64,000 nt of DNA from positions 1,240,001 to 1,304,000 of the forward strand of contig JAWNGF010000009.1 in NCBI GenBank assembly GCA_037039685.1, written 5' to 3'. The notes beneath the pieces were generated by a model. That model was given only the letters and a program-made list of their open reading frames with translations. It made no database searches and was not told the origin of the DNA. The translations under genes were made by a program, and so were the position numbers. Source of the DNA: Ceratobasidium sp. AG-K (taxonomy: Eukaryota > Basidiomycota > Agaricomycetes > Cantharellales > Ceratobasidiaceae). This document shows positions 32,404 through 43,407 of this stretch, piece after piece (positions within the stretch are counted from its first letter, which is position 1; each line of letters begins with the position of its first letter).

Positions 32404-33782
32404 TTACCCATAGAAGCTATCGGTGATAACCTTTGCTTTACACACGATCACCTCCTCGGGGAGTCTTCCTTCGCCGACCGCCCGCCTTAAAACAAGTCCC
32501 AACCCAACCGTACCTAGAATGCACTTTGGCTGAATGCTCCCTGCTTTTGGATCCAGTTCCTCCATCGAGTTTGGATCAAACGTCGTACAGTGCCCAAACG
32601 CAGTCTGCTCGAACTCGCCAATCATTATGACTTCCCGTTTCAGTTTCGAGCTCCACTCCCACGCTAGCCTGACTAGTTGGCTGCAGCGGGCGGCGTGTTG
32701 TGGCAGCTCGCCTTCAACATCTTGTCCAAGGAAATGCGTGACCAATGGATCAAGGCTGATGCGCAAAATGTCGTGAGAAAGCCTATTAATACGCTCATCT
32801 AGGGCATCTGGCCCCTCTAGCTCGCATGCGCTTTTGAAGGTGATCGAGCGCCATTGACCGGTCATATACTGAGATTCTACAGTATAGGTTTCAGTCAATA
32901 TGGTGAGAGGCCTCGTTGAAGAACGGTACCTTGCTTTTGAACCTCTTGATAAACAATGCCAAGGCAAGCACAACCTGGCGCGGATTGATTGATCGAGGGA
33001 CAGAACGGTTTAAAAACCAGTTCAACGAGAAGGCCGCAGAGCGAGGTGCGGATCGCAAAGTCGAAGAAATTGACAACACCGCGTCCAGCACCCTCCTTGG
33101 ATTTGACCAGAGATGAATGCATAGAGTGCCCTTCGTCGTTGGCCTTGAAGAAAGACTCGAGCTGGGAGTAATTGGATGCGTCGAGAGTGCTCATGCTTGC
33201 AACGCTACCACCTTTGGTCCGTATGTCCTTGATCAATTTCTTTGAGATCGATTGGCTTAGGCCTCGAATCTTGACGTTCAAGTCTTCAAGTCCCTGGACA
33301 ATATCCTTTATTTCCATGCAGCTCTGCAGTTGATAGTGCGACCGAAGCGAAGCGTATTCCTCCTCGACACGTCGGAGCTCCTGCTCGACCGCCTCTTTCG
33401 ACGCCCGCTGGTCCTTGTATAGTTGCTTGTATCGAATATATTCCTTTTCATAATGAGCCGATTCTTCGAGTGCTGTCTCTAAGTTCGACCGCGCTTTTAC
33501 CAGATCTTCCTCGAGCAACGACATGCGGTTGGCCTGCGTTAATTGCCCCTCACCCCTTGGTACCAAGGCATCACTGTTAGACTCTGGGTAGCTGCTATCC
33601 CAAGTACAACCGACTTACGCAACCCTATCAGAGTGTTTTTCCTGCGGTTCAGACCTCTGCTCAGGATTACTCGATCTGGGTCGATTTGAGTCTCTTCGAG
33701 AGTCATTGCGTGATCTGCGCTGGGGGTATAAAACCAGCGCTATCAAGCCAAGAAACCAAGAAAGAATATCCTTGAGACTCAT
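32404..33782 (-). CDS. GTPase-less, membrane-anchored paralog of the GTPase/coiled-coil gene
   Basis: Three-exon model: 33782-33619, 33573-32930, 32876-32404; introns of 45 and 53 bases; 1281 coding bases, 426 residues, frame continuous. Exon 1 encodes a single hydrophobic helix (ILSWFLGLIALVLYP, residues 6-20), then a basic Arg/Ser-rich segment, like a signal anchor. Residues 60-150 are a coiled coil (LEEDLVKARSNLETALEE). The rest matches the C-terminal half of 25614-27812: LSQSIS, DFAIRTSLCGLLVELVFKPFCPS, GQWRSITF, and GTVGLGLVLRR; the intron before the last exon is at the same place. No P-loop or G3 motif is present. Function unknown. Confidence 0.75.
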
Positions 33783-34288
33783 GACAAGGGGTGGTGGGAG
33801 GCTACAAAATCCAACAAGTGGCTGTGGCTAGCGGAAAACGCTACGTGTTTGGCGTTGTGGCCGTAATTTGAACTTCCCTGTGTGATGCTCAAAGTCTGCC
33901 CTGAAGCCGCATACAATTCCGTCCACGTCAGAGGGCCCAACATTGGAACTCCATGATCATTAATTGCGCCGCCGAACGTACACGATTACCCGGTTCGTTA
34001 GCCTCACGATAAGTAGATTGTACCCGCCTAGGTTCGACTCTGCAAACTAGGCAAATCCGGGCGTAATTGGTATACCAGGTTGTGCACGCCGGGGAAGTCC
34101 GGTCAAACAGCAAACCGCGGGGCAAGTGCGGAATATACATCCTACCAACTGTCCCATCACTACGGTTCCGTATGACATTCTCAAGATCGCCGCAGTAGAT
34201 GGTTTTAAGCAGGCCAGGTCACTGATTTCAGCTTTGACATTCTGGTATCACATGGAATTATAGCAAGAACTTTGAGAAAGTAAATTCC
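33783..34288. other. Intergenic, nothing recognised
   Basis: About 500 bases between the paralog start and the 3' end of HSP-3. No coding frame, repeat or RNA gene is recognised. Confidence 0.4.
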
Positions 34289-36774
34289 TCAACTCTTTCC
34301 GGCACTCAGGGTGGGGACTATGGTTGCCGGGCCCGTCTTTGTAACTCCCTGTCAAAACCACAGTTTAGAGGGACTAAATAAGTACAAAATCTAAATCGTA
34401 CCTCTTCCTCCCACTCCACGTACGCTTCAGGCTCCGTGCGTCCGAACCGGATACATATATTGTACTGAAGGAACCACGCCATGCTACCGGAGCGACGGTC
34501 TTGCCCCAACTTTAGTGCGCCCAACATGTCACTAATCGCTGTATTTATGGTACAGATTTGTTGGAACCCGTCATTCAATTGGCCTGTCCATGTCCGCGTT
34601 AGTCTGTGCTGCTTTGGAAAGTCGAAGCAAGTTTAGGCCCACCAGACGCATCAGTCATCCAATTGGGCGATCCAGAAACTGAACAAGCATAGATCTCATC
34701 GCTCATCGTGAGCCATGATGGCGGGAAGTGGATCGGTGGGTACATGCGACTAAAACTGTGACGGTGGACCGCGTTGGCGTCTACAGGAATACCCTGCGGC
34801 GGCCAAATTAGTTAATACAAACCAAATGCCAGATCGTGTGTAATGAGTGCAGACCTTCGATACAATGGTAGCCCATGCACCTTCAACACAGGTACCGTAA
34901 AGTGTCTCGATTGTCTTGCGGCCGCGATGCTCTGGATTGTTAGAGTTGAACGGCGTCACATAATCGGTACCATAAGCAAACCGAGGAACGCGCTTGAAAA
35001 CGTTGCCAGCTGCATGCCAGATAACCGCTCCATCGGCTACTGCTTTCGAGCTGTCTTCGAGGTCAGTCGCGAGTAATTGACATCGTGAAAACCAACTGTC
35101 GGGTAACAATAATTGGACTCACGCTCTCTCATCAGTTGTTATCATCTGGCACCCAGTGGTTTTGAATCGGCCCTTAAGCCGGTCTTGGAGATAAACGTTG
35201 CCGCCAAACCCCCCTACTAAAGCAATATACTGGTTGGATATGAGCCTATTTGCGAGCTGTCGACAAACTCTAAAGTAATAGGACGTACCTTGATCTGGGT
35301 TGAGGACACAAGCGACTGGACACTTTCTAGAATTTGGTCTACGCATGGGTCGAAAAACTTTCTAACATCCTCACTGGTATCCATTAAGGTTAGCTGTAGA
35401 TTAATATGACGGTGCTAATATAACTACTGCACTTGCCTCTCTAACGATATTCCTCCAAACATAACACCGAGCTCCTCGTTTTCAAAGTCGTCACCAGCAA
35501 ATTTGATTATTATCTCCTCATCTTCAGCTCCGCTGGACCCGAACTGCCGCTTCGCTGTGTTCTCGAAGTCTTCCATTCCTTTGGAGACGTACTCGTTTAT
35601 TTCCTTTTTGGTCAACCCAGCATCAGGTTTGGCAAATAATTCGCGTAAATGTTTTTCAGCTTCATCGTTCACGTAGATCGCCCCGGCCTGTACGCCTATA
35701 TTTGTCCAGATTTGTGAAGATTAATCCTACTTTGGTGAAGTCCGAACAACTCACATGCAGACGCTCGTAGCTCGCCCAACCGAAGTCGGGGCTCTTTCTC
35801 TTGAACATTATACAACGTCGTATCAACTGTCGAACCACCAGCATCACATAGAACAAATTTTGATCCGGCCTGCAAAAGTCTCATGGATCTAGCTGATGCG
35901 GCTCAACAGTATATTTTACTTACTTCCAGGCCGCTTTTCAGGTCGGTGTAATGCATGCAAAAGTGAACAGCGGCCTCGGCTTCGGATACAAATCGAACCC
36001 GAGTTCTTGCATTCGTAGCGGCGCTCAATCCGGCATCCACAGCTGCTTCACGAAGAAAGGCTTGCTCCGCTATTCCCCACCCATTGGGGTGAGTGATAAC
36101 CACCGTCATGTTTGAGTGGTACCTTTCCCATATCTTCTTCCCATCTGCGATAATAGCTTCGAAGCGGGACTTGGTATGTTTGATCAAGTAACGAAGGAAG
36201 TCCGAATAGATCGTTTTAAGATGCACATCCTTGGGCAAATCTGTATCGGTATGATTATCGTGACTCTAACATTCACAGCGTGCACTCACCACGAAGCTTG
36301 AGCTCGTATTCACGTTGCAGGTTGGCGGGATGCAGGTGTAGTTTGAACTCCTTGGCCAGCTGCCACTTGTGGGTTTTTTCGTCCCTCTCTGCTTTGCGAG
36401 TCGCTGCTTGCGCGCCAAAAGCAACCGCCTACGGTTGAATGTAAACAAATAATGGGCTTATAGACAGAATCATAGCCTACCTTTCCATTCGAGTCGTAAT
36501 AAACCAGCGTCGGAATTTTTCTACTGGAGTCGCGGAAATGCTGGCCTGGCCACATGTCAACACTGTACAGCTGTTGATTAACCCCTTGGAGAACGTCAAC
36601 AAGTCAGCGAATACAGCAACAAGACATCAGCGCGGATTGTATCATTCCACACATGCCTTTTTGAAGGAACGCATACGCGACCCCACTGCATGTCGTGCCA
36701 ATATCGATCCCTACCACAATCTGAGAATCTCCGCTCCAAGGGCCAGTGAAGGTGCTCTTGTTGGCCGTACTCAT
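34289..36774 (-). CDS. HSP-3: HSPA12-like Hsp70 family ATPase
   Basis: ATG at 36774 (MSTANKSTFTGPWSGDSQ) opens exon 1, with phosphate 1 VVGIDIGTTCSGVAYAFLQK. Its first intron starts with GC rather than GT (AAAAAG|GCATGTG). Following exons give VDMWPGQHFRDSSRKIPTLVYYD, AHPNGWG-type ITHPNGWGIAEQAFLREAAVDAGL, FVSEAEAAVHFCMHY, phosphate 2 LCDAGGSTVDTTLYNV, QAGAIYVNDEAEKHLRELF, the adenosine motif YIALVGGFGGNVYLQDRL, and SSKAVADGAVIWHAAGNVFKRVPRFAYGTDY. The last intron joins WEEE to GVTKTGPATIVPTLSAGKS and TGA at 34289. Exons look intact. Closest relatives are HSP-4 and HSP-5. Confidence 0.87.
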
Positions 36775-36920
36775 TGTTGCGAATGCCTGCGGCCACTGTC
36801 AGTCATAGTCAAAGAAGGGCAAGGGATGGGAGGTCTCATACTTTTGACAACTAGGGCTCAGGCCTCCAAGTTATCTCTCGGTAAAGAGGCTGGGAAGGTC
36901 AACCGTTGGAAACCCCCCTT

Positions 36921-36960
36921 GCCACTTGTATTAGCCACTAGCGAAGCCGCAAACATATAC
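36921..36960 (-). promoter_or_regulatory. Conserved promoter block of HSP-3
   Basis: On the minus strand a TATA-like TGTATATGTTT is followed by GTGGCTAATACAAGTGGC (36921-36938), 147 bases before the start codon. The same block precedes HSP-4 (49183-49200, 150 bases) and HSP-5 (52997-53014, 151 bases). Confidence 0.5.
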
Positions 36961-37173
36961 AAGCTCAACGCGAATGGTAAACAGTCTTACGCCGCAATCT
37001 GGGTTGCCTTCATTTGGTCTTAGGTCCGTAACAACAGACATGATATGCATCCTCAAGTCTAAACATGGTGAGGTTTCCGAACGAAATACTTCTGTCCCTT
37101 CGTCAGCCACAACATGGGACAACATTGCCACATGATCCAATTGTAAATTCAAGCACAGGATACCCAAGAGCCT

Positions 37174-37355
37174 CGCTCAGCAAAAAGTGAAAATGCTCCG
37201 GAGCGCGTGTGGGCTCCGAAGTGCTCCTTAGGCTCCTGGAGCTCTCAGGAGCACGTGATTGCGACGCTCCCAGTGCGCTCCAGAGCCTACGCAGCGCTCC
37301 CGAGCAAAACCCCGCCTCCATAGCACACCGGAGCATTTTCAATTTTTGCTGAGCG
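37174..37355. mobile_element. MITE-like foldback element, 182 bases
   Basis: 28-base terminal inverted repeats (37174-37201 and 37328-37355) match at 27 of 28 positions; the ends begin CGCTCAGCAAAAA. The interior is also rich in short palindromes of GCTCC/GGAGC, so a single strand could fold into one long hairpin. No coding capacity and no clear target duplication. Superfamily not assigned. Confidence 0.8.
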
Positions 37356-38001
37356 GATATCGTCTTAAAAGAGATCCTCGCGTGACACAAGGCCGCTTGT
37401 GAAGTGTCGGATGATTCACTCGGTTGGCTAGGGACTTCAAAGTTGCTGGGAAATGTTTTTTGAGAGTGGTATTACAATACATGAGAAACAGGGTTCGGGT
37501 GGCAAATTCTGAGAACGACCCCAGCTGGATTGATTGGGCCAGTCTTGAGGGGTATCATGAGGGCTACGTATGGAGCGATAAGACCACTATTATTGAATCG
37601 AGGAACTAGGAAACAACGCCCTCGGGGCTTCGAGAAGGGCATGGCAATAGGCTGTAGAGCCCAATACGTCGTTATGGCTGGCAGTAGAGGTTACACGTTG
37701 GGCCTTGCTTTAAACTTCCCCGCACGTGTACAAACCCGCCCCAAGTTGAGTAGAATCCCATTAATGCCGAACAACATTGATGATTTGAGTCCCCATTGAG
37801 TCACCTTACTGGTTTGCACACGTTTTTCAAACTTGATATCGTGGAGCAGTTGTTGCGAAGTATATATACCACGAGCCAGTTCCTCATTGTTCAGGGCTCC
37901 GCTTAAACACAGGGCACATGCTGTCTGGCCATAGGCCTTAGCTTTTACAATCTGAAAGTACATGGTTTCATAGCGGGGCGGCATTTGGGACAGTCGATTC
38001 C

Positions 38002-38932
38002 TCAACCTCTTCCAGCATTTAAAGTCGGTACTATGATCGCTGGCCCCGTCTTTTTGATCCCCTGTCAAGATTTGAGGTTAGAGGTAATCAAGGAATTAGA
38101 GATCGAAATCGCATACCACTTCTTCCCACTCTACATATGCTTCTGGCTCCGTACGCCCAAATCGCATACATATATCGTATTGGAGGAGCCACACGGCTTT
38201 CCCAGAGCGGCATTCCTGCGCAAACACAAGTGCGCCCAACATGTCGCTGACTTTGGTATTTATGGTACAGATGTGTCGGAATTCGTCGTTCAATTTACCT
38301 GTCCGTCTCTGCCTTAGCCTGAGTACTTTGAGACGTTAAAGTCTAGACCCACCAGATGCATCGGTCATCCAGTTGGGTGACCCAGCAGAAGAACAAGCGT
38401 AGATCTCGTCGCTCATTGTGAGCCAGTATGGGGGGATAGGGATCGGCGGGTACACGCGGCTAAAACTGTGGCGGTGGACTGCATCACAATCTAAAGGGAT
38501 ATCCTGTAGTGCAAAAGAAAAACAGTTAGTACAGACGAATTTTCATAAATTGTATGACAAGATAGACCTTTGATACGATTGTAGCCCATGCCCCTCCAAC
38601 ACAAGTACCGTGAATCGACTGGAACGTCTTGCGGCCACGATGCTCCGGATTGTTGGGATCAAATGCCGCCATATAGTCGGTACCATAAGAAAAGCGAGGG
38701 ACCCGCTTGAAAACGTTGTTGGCCGCATGCCAGATAACAGCTCCATCGGCTACGGCTTTGGAGCTTGTATCGACGTTAGCCGCAACGTATCGAGGTGCAA
38801 CCACCAAACGATAACTATATAACTCACGCTGTCTGACCGGTCGTCACGATCTGACATTCGGTGGTCTTGAATCGATCTTTGAGCCGGCTTTGGAGATAGG
38901 CGCTATCACCGAACCCTCCTACCAAAGCAATA
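38002..38932 (-). pseudogene. HSP-4, 3' part (after the Tc1 insertion)
   Basis: Starts at the GGFG exon (ALVGGFGDSAYLQSRLKDRF), where Tc1 inserted, and runs through SSKAVADGAVIWHAANNVFKRVPRFSYGTDYMAAFDPNNPEHRGRKTF and FGRTEPEAYVEWEEV. A last intron (GTATGC...GACAG) leads to GIKKTGPAIIVPTLNAGRG and TGA at 38002. Coding appears undamaged apart from the insertion, so the disruption is recent. The 5' part is 10 kb away at 47486-49033. Confidence 0.88.
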
Positions 38933-39161
38933 CAGTTACCCACAAAAGGTTTTAAATGACACGTGTTTCAGCAGAGTTCATATTATAAGTCAGCAACGGA
39001 TGATCGTAAAAATATAGAAATATATACAGTAGAAAGCCCGGCTTCCGTACTATGGAACGCATATCTAAACAAACCAGTCACATAAAAAACAGTCAAGCCA
39101 TACAAGAAACAACATAGGGGTCTATATGACAGGTTTCATGACGTCTCAAAACCCAAACAAG

Positions 39162-39548
39162 TCAATACTTGATTGAACCGCCCTTGTTCTTCAAGACCAT
39201 TGCCATCCGTCTGGGCATACTCTCTACTAGTCTCTGACAATAGTCCGGCCCAATTTCGTCCCATTGAGTCTGAACCCGGTCCCAGAGCTCATGGATGCTT
39301 TCGGGGGAGTGCTCGTAGGTACCCAGACGTCGCTTGAGCTCGGCCCATAGATTTTCGATTGGGTTAAGATCTGGTGAGTTAGAGGGCCATCCCATAACCT
39401 CAATTCCTTCATCATCGAGCCATTTAAGGCAGACCTTGGCCTGGTGAGCAGGTGCATTATCATGCTGAAATACCATCTCGCCCGGCTCTAGCCCCAAAAG
39501 CTCCAGGCTTCGAGTTGTCTCATCGCCCAGGATTTGCAGGTAGAGTTC
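39162..39548 (-). pseudogene. Tc1 transposase, C-terminal fragment
   Basis: Contains the second catalytic aspartate (VFQHDNAPAH) and the glutamate (SPDLNPIENLWAELKRRL) with exactly 34 residues between, the DD34E spacing of the Tc1 family. The reading begins at the AGTTC duplication flanking element D, and the N-terminal fragment lies at 46499-47136. It ends NKGGSIKY and a stop at 39162. Confidence 0.92.
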
Positions 39549-39963
39549 TGTCCCGACTTGGGTCAATTAGGTATATGAAAGTTAAGGGGTTCGACTTGGA
39601 GAAGTCTTAGAACCCAAGGAGTAGCGATAGTTAAGAGGATTTGATTTAGCAAGTCCTAGTGGAGAAGAGGTCAAGCCCTGTCGTTAACCGGCTTGACCTC
39701 TGGGTTTATATACATGAGGGAACCGTGCCACGTCATTAGATATCAGTGTGGGAAAGCCGAGTACAACCAATGATAAGCGAGATAAAAGACATGACTCGAC
39801 ATTCTGGAAGTTCCGGAAGCATCACCAATATCAAATGAAAAGACAAATACGTCACATGATACAAGTTTAAGCGCCAGAGGACATTTGTACCAAAAAAGGA
39901 AAGTGTTCGGAAAAAAAGATATAAAATCGGAATAAAATGTCTGAGCTTAGTCAGCTCATGACA
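39549..39963 (-). repeat. 3' LTR of element D
   Basis: 415 bases, TGTCCCGACTTGG...GCTCATGACA. The adjacent 39964-39979 is a polypurine tract on the minus strand. Confidence 0.95.
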
Positions 39964-39973
39964 TTACCCCCTC

Positions 39974-42900
39974 CTAAGGGCCTGGCGCGGTGGGGTGGAG
40001 TTTGTGAAATTTATCAACCAGTTCAGGAGTGTTTTTGAGATCTTCCTTTGACTGCCAAGAGTTGTCTGCATGAGAGTATCCTTTCCACTTAACGTAATAG
40101 TGGAGTTGACGGCGGATTTTCTTGGAATTAAGGATCTCTTCGACTTCCCATTCTTCCTCTCCATCTTGTGTGACAATAGGGGGTGGTTGAGCGGGTTTGC
40201 GGCCGTGAGGGTCAGAGTGGAATTTCTTGAGCAGCATGACATGGAAGACAGGATGAACTTTCATTGATTTTGGTAATTCCAGTCTAAAGGCATGAGTTCC
40301 TACTTTTTCCATTACTTTGTAAGGGCCTAAGACTTTGTGGGAGAGTTTTACTGAGGGTCTGTCTGTGGAAATGTTCTGATGATTAAGCCAGACTTTATCC
40401 CCCGGGTTTATCTCTTCTGGTTCTTTGGCTCCTTTATCAAAGTAGTATTTATAGGACTGATTTGCTAGGATGAGAGCAGCTTTGACTTTGTCGTATCCTT
40501 TCAACAGGAATTCCGCATGGGCATCAGCTTCAGGGACAGTATAGTCTGATTCTTCCCCGATGTTCATTCTAGGGTTGAAACCCTGGCATATTTGGAAAGG
40601 GGTTTTGCCAGTGGATGCTTGGATTCCATTGTTGTAAGCAAATTCTGCCATAGGGAGCAGGGCCACCCAGTCATTTTGCCTATGGTTGACAAAAGCTCTG
40701 ATAAAGATTTCAACGACTTGGTTTGCTCGTTCTGACTGTCCATCTGTCCTTGGATGGTAGGCTGTGCTGAAGGTAGGTTTTACGTCCAACCGTTTGTACA
40801 GATGCCTAATGAACTTTGAGTTGAAAGTGGATCCTCTATCCAAGACTGTTGCTTTTGGGATGCCGTGAAGTTTCCAAATGTTTGCAATGAAGATATTGGC
40901 TATGTCTACTGCTGTGGCCGTTGATTTGCAAGGGATATAGTGTGCCATCTTGGAGAACCGATCTACTACTGTCAAGATTGCGTCATATCCTTCTGATTCT
41001 GGGAGCCCTATAATCATGTCATAGGAGATCTCTTCCCAGGGTCTCTCAGGAATATGTAAAGGACGCAGTAGTCCTGTGGGGAGTTGGTTCGATGGTTTAA
41101 TTCGAATGCATGTCTCGCAGTGTGACACATAAGAGTTGACAAATTTCTTCATGGTTGGCCAGTAGTAAGTTCTTGAGACCAATTCTAATGTTCTTGCTTG
41201 TCCAGGATGCCCGGCTGTAATATTGTCATGGCGCGATTCCAATATCAGGTTTCTGATGGTTTCATCCTTGGGGACAAAGATCTTCCCTTTGAACATTAGG
41301 AGTCCTTCTCTGTATTCCCAATCTTTGACTTTTTCTCCGTTTCTCAGCTTATTGTGGGCTTCTTCTAATCTGGAATCCTCAAGGATTGCTTGTCTGATTA
41401 GGTCGTTAATCTCCTGGTCAGGGGTAATAGCCGAAATGAAAATGTCTGGTTTGAGGAGAACTTGGTTCTCTACCCCCCCCAAAGGTTCTAGGTCGTATCG
41501 TCTTGAGAGAATGTCTGCTTTTTTGTTTTGGCTTCCTGGCCTGTACAAGATTTGGAAGTTGAAGTCTACCAAGAAATTCATCCAGCGGATTTGGCGTTGA
41601 TTCAATTGCTTGGATGATGAGAAGTATTCCAAATTTTTGTGATCTGTTATTACTTGAACGGCTTTTTCTGTGCCTTGAAGTAGGTGCCGCCATTCTTTGA
41701 AAGCTCTAATTATTGCCAATAGTTCTTTGTCGAAAATGTCATAGTTTCGCTCAGCCGGATTTAGTGATTTAGAAAGAAAAGCTACAGGGTGTAGTTTCCC
41801 TTCTTCATCCTTCTGAGATAAAACTGCTCCTGTAGCAAATCCCGACGCGTCTGTTTCGAGGAAAAATTCCTTATTCTGATCGGGCTGCATCATTACAGGT
41901 GCCACTTTAAGAGCTTCTTTTAGTGCATTCATGGCCCCTTGTTCTTTGCTTGTCCACTGCCACTTTTGATCCTTCTTAAGTAGGTTGTACAGAGGTCTGG
42001 CTTTGCCAGCAAAGTCTTGAATGAATCTTCGATAAAAATTGACAAATCCTAGGAATTCTTGAACTTGTTTGACATTTTTGGGAGCTTTCCAATTCATAGC
42101 CGCCGTGACCTTTTCCTGATCCGTTTCGATTCCTTTATTGGAAATGACTAATCCTACCCAGTCCAGTTTGGTCTGGTGGAATTTGCATTTCCTCAATTTC
42201 GCGATCAGCTTGTGTTCCCTTAGTCTTCTTAGCACCTCTTTCACATGTCCTGGATGATCTTCGACTCGTTTGGAAAAAACAAAGATATCATCAATGTATA
42301 CAAGTACGAAGACCCCCATAATGTCCCTGAATATAGAGTTCATTAGGGACTGGAAGCTTGATGGGGCGTTTTTGAGACCGAAGGGCATGACTTTCCATTC
42401 GTACATGCCGTATTGAGTTTTGAAGGCTGTTTTCCATTCATGGCCTGCTGCTATTCGGGTTTGATGGAATCCTTGTGCCAAGTCTAGAGTGGTGCCAATG
42501 ACAAATCCTTCCAGGGCCCTTAACCATTGGTCCAATAGAGGTATTCCACTCGCGTTGAATTTGCATAGTGAATTCACATATCTGTAGTCAACGCAAAAGC
42601 GTAATTCTGGGTTGTTTGGATCTTCTGGATGTGGTTTTTTGACAAACAGAACCGGGGAAGCCAAAGGAGACTTAGAAATCTGAATGTGTCCCCTCCGGAT
42701 AAGGGTTTCTAGTACTTTCTTCATTTCTTTGTCTTCAGCTGGGGATGTTTTGTAAATAGGGCCATGCTTTAGTTTAGCTTCTGGTAAGAGGTCGAGCGTA
42801 ATGTCAGTTGGCCTGTGAGGTGGGAGTTCTTCTAATCTGGACTCGTCGAACACATCCGCAAACTCTTTGTATTCCTCTGGTAATGTAGTTTCTGCTGCGA

Positions 42901-43372
42901 TTTGGAGCGTAGATGGGACTTCTAGGCAGTTTTTTGAGCAGAATTTGCTTGTGTATGCAATTGTCCTATTTTTCCAATTAATTTGTGGGTTATGTTTCTT
43001 GAGCCATGACATCCCGAGTACGATAGGGTGTCTTCCAATGTTTGTAACATGACATTCTATTTCGCTGGAATGTGTTCCCATGACAAGTTTAAATTTGGTA
43101 TAGTGGGTGACTTTTCCAGACGAGACTTCTCGTCCGTCTATGACTCGCAGGGTCTTGGGTTTTTTGTGTTGGAAAAGGGGAAGGTTTGCCTCTTTTGCTA
43201 GGGAAGGGTTGATGAAACAGGAGGTTGCGCCGCAGTCGAGGAGTGCTTGTCCAGAGAATCTTTTCGATCTGTTAACTGACTTAGAATCAGGAGCCGTAGC
43301 TAGTGGATGAGCGGTGAAATCAAGGTATAATTGGTTTTCATTTGATATTGACATGATTTCTAGTTCATCCAT
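39974..43372 (-). CDS. Element D pol: protease, RT, RNase H, integrase, chromodomain
   Basis: 1132 codons from MDELEIMSISNEN; the frame is open further upstream to the gag overlap, so the natural product is probably a Gag-Pol fusion. Protease LLDCGATSCFI (residues about 45-55), RT with VMPFGLKNAPSSFQ and YIDDIFVFS (about 330-380), RNase H with ETDASGFATGAVL, FDKELLAII and ITDHKNL. Integrase zinc finger SRHDN...HCETC, then VVDRFSKM, VLDRGSTF and TDGQSE for the DDE triad. The chromodomain EWEVEEIL...YYVKWKGYSHADNSW is at the end. No stop or frameshift. It would copy the element's RNA into DNA and integrate it. Confidence 0.95.
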   Translation of the reverse strand: MDELEIMSISNENQLYLDFTAHPLATAPDSKSVNRSKRFSGQALLDCGATSCFINPSLAKEANLPLFQHKKPKTLRVIDGREVSSGKVTHYTKFKLVMGTHSSEIECHVTNIGRHPIVLGMSWLKKHNPQINWKNRTIAYTSKFCSKNCLEVPSTLQIAAETTLPEEYKEFADVFDESRLEELPPHRPTDITLDLLPEAKLKHGPIYKTSPAEDKEMKKVLETLIRRGHIQISKSPLASPVLFVKKPHPEDPNNPELRFCVDYRYVNSLCKFNASGIPLLDQWLRALEGFVIGTTLDLAQGFHQTRIAAGHEWKTAFKTQYGMYEWKVMPFGLKNAPSSFQSLMNSIFRDIMGVFVLVYIDDIFVFSKRVEDHPGHVKEVLRRLREHKLIAKLRKCKFHQTKLDWVGLVISNKGIETDQEKVTAAMNWKAPKNVKQVQEFLGFVNFYRRFIQDFAGKARPLYNLLKKDQKWQWTSKEQGAMNALKEALKVAPVMMQPDQNKEFFLETDASGFATGAVLSQKDEEGKLHPVAFLSKSLNPAERNYDIFDKELLAIIRAFKEWRHLLQGTEKAVQVITDHKNLEYFSSSKQLNQRQIRWMNFLVDFNFQILYRPGSQNKKADILSRRYDLEPLGGVENQVLLKPDIFISAITPDQEINDLIRQAILEDSRLEEAHNKLRNGEKVKDWEYREGLLMFKGKIFVPKDETIRNLILESRHDNITAGHPGQARTLELVSRTYYWPTMKKFVNSYVSHCETCIRIKPSNQLPTGLLRPLHIPERPWEEISYDMIIGLPESEGYDAILTVVDRFSKMAHYIPCKSTATAVDIANIFIANIWKLHGIPKATVLDRGSTFNSKFIRHLYKRLDVKPTFSTAYHPRTDGQSERANQVVEIFIRAFVNHRQNDWVALLPMAEFAYNNGIQASTGKTPFQICQGFNPRMNIGEESDYTVPEADAHAEFLLKGYDKVKAALILANQSYKYYFDKGAKEPEEINPGDKVWLNHQNISTDRPSVKLSHKVLGPYKVMEKVGTHAFRLELPKSMKVHPVFHVMLLKKFHSDPHGRKPAQPPPIVTQDGEEEWEVEEILNSKKIRRQLHYYVKWKGYSHADNSWQSKEDLKNTPELVDKFHKLHPTAPGP

Positions 43373-43407
43373 ATTACTAGCTAATATGTCACCGAGTACT
43401 TGGCTCC

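Larger units (their letters stand above)
36775..38001. other. Intergenic between HSP-4 3' part and HSP-3, with a foldback element
   Basis: Contains the HSP-3 promoter block and a MITE-like element at 37174-37355. No other supported coding region. Confidence 0.45.
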
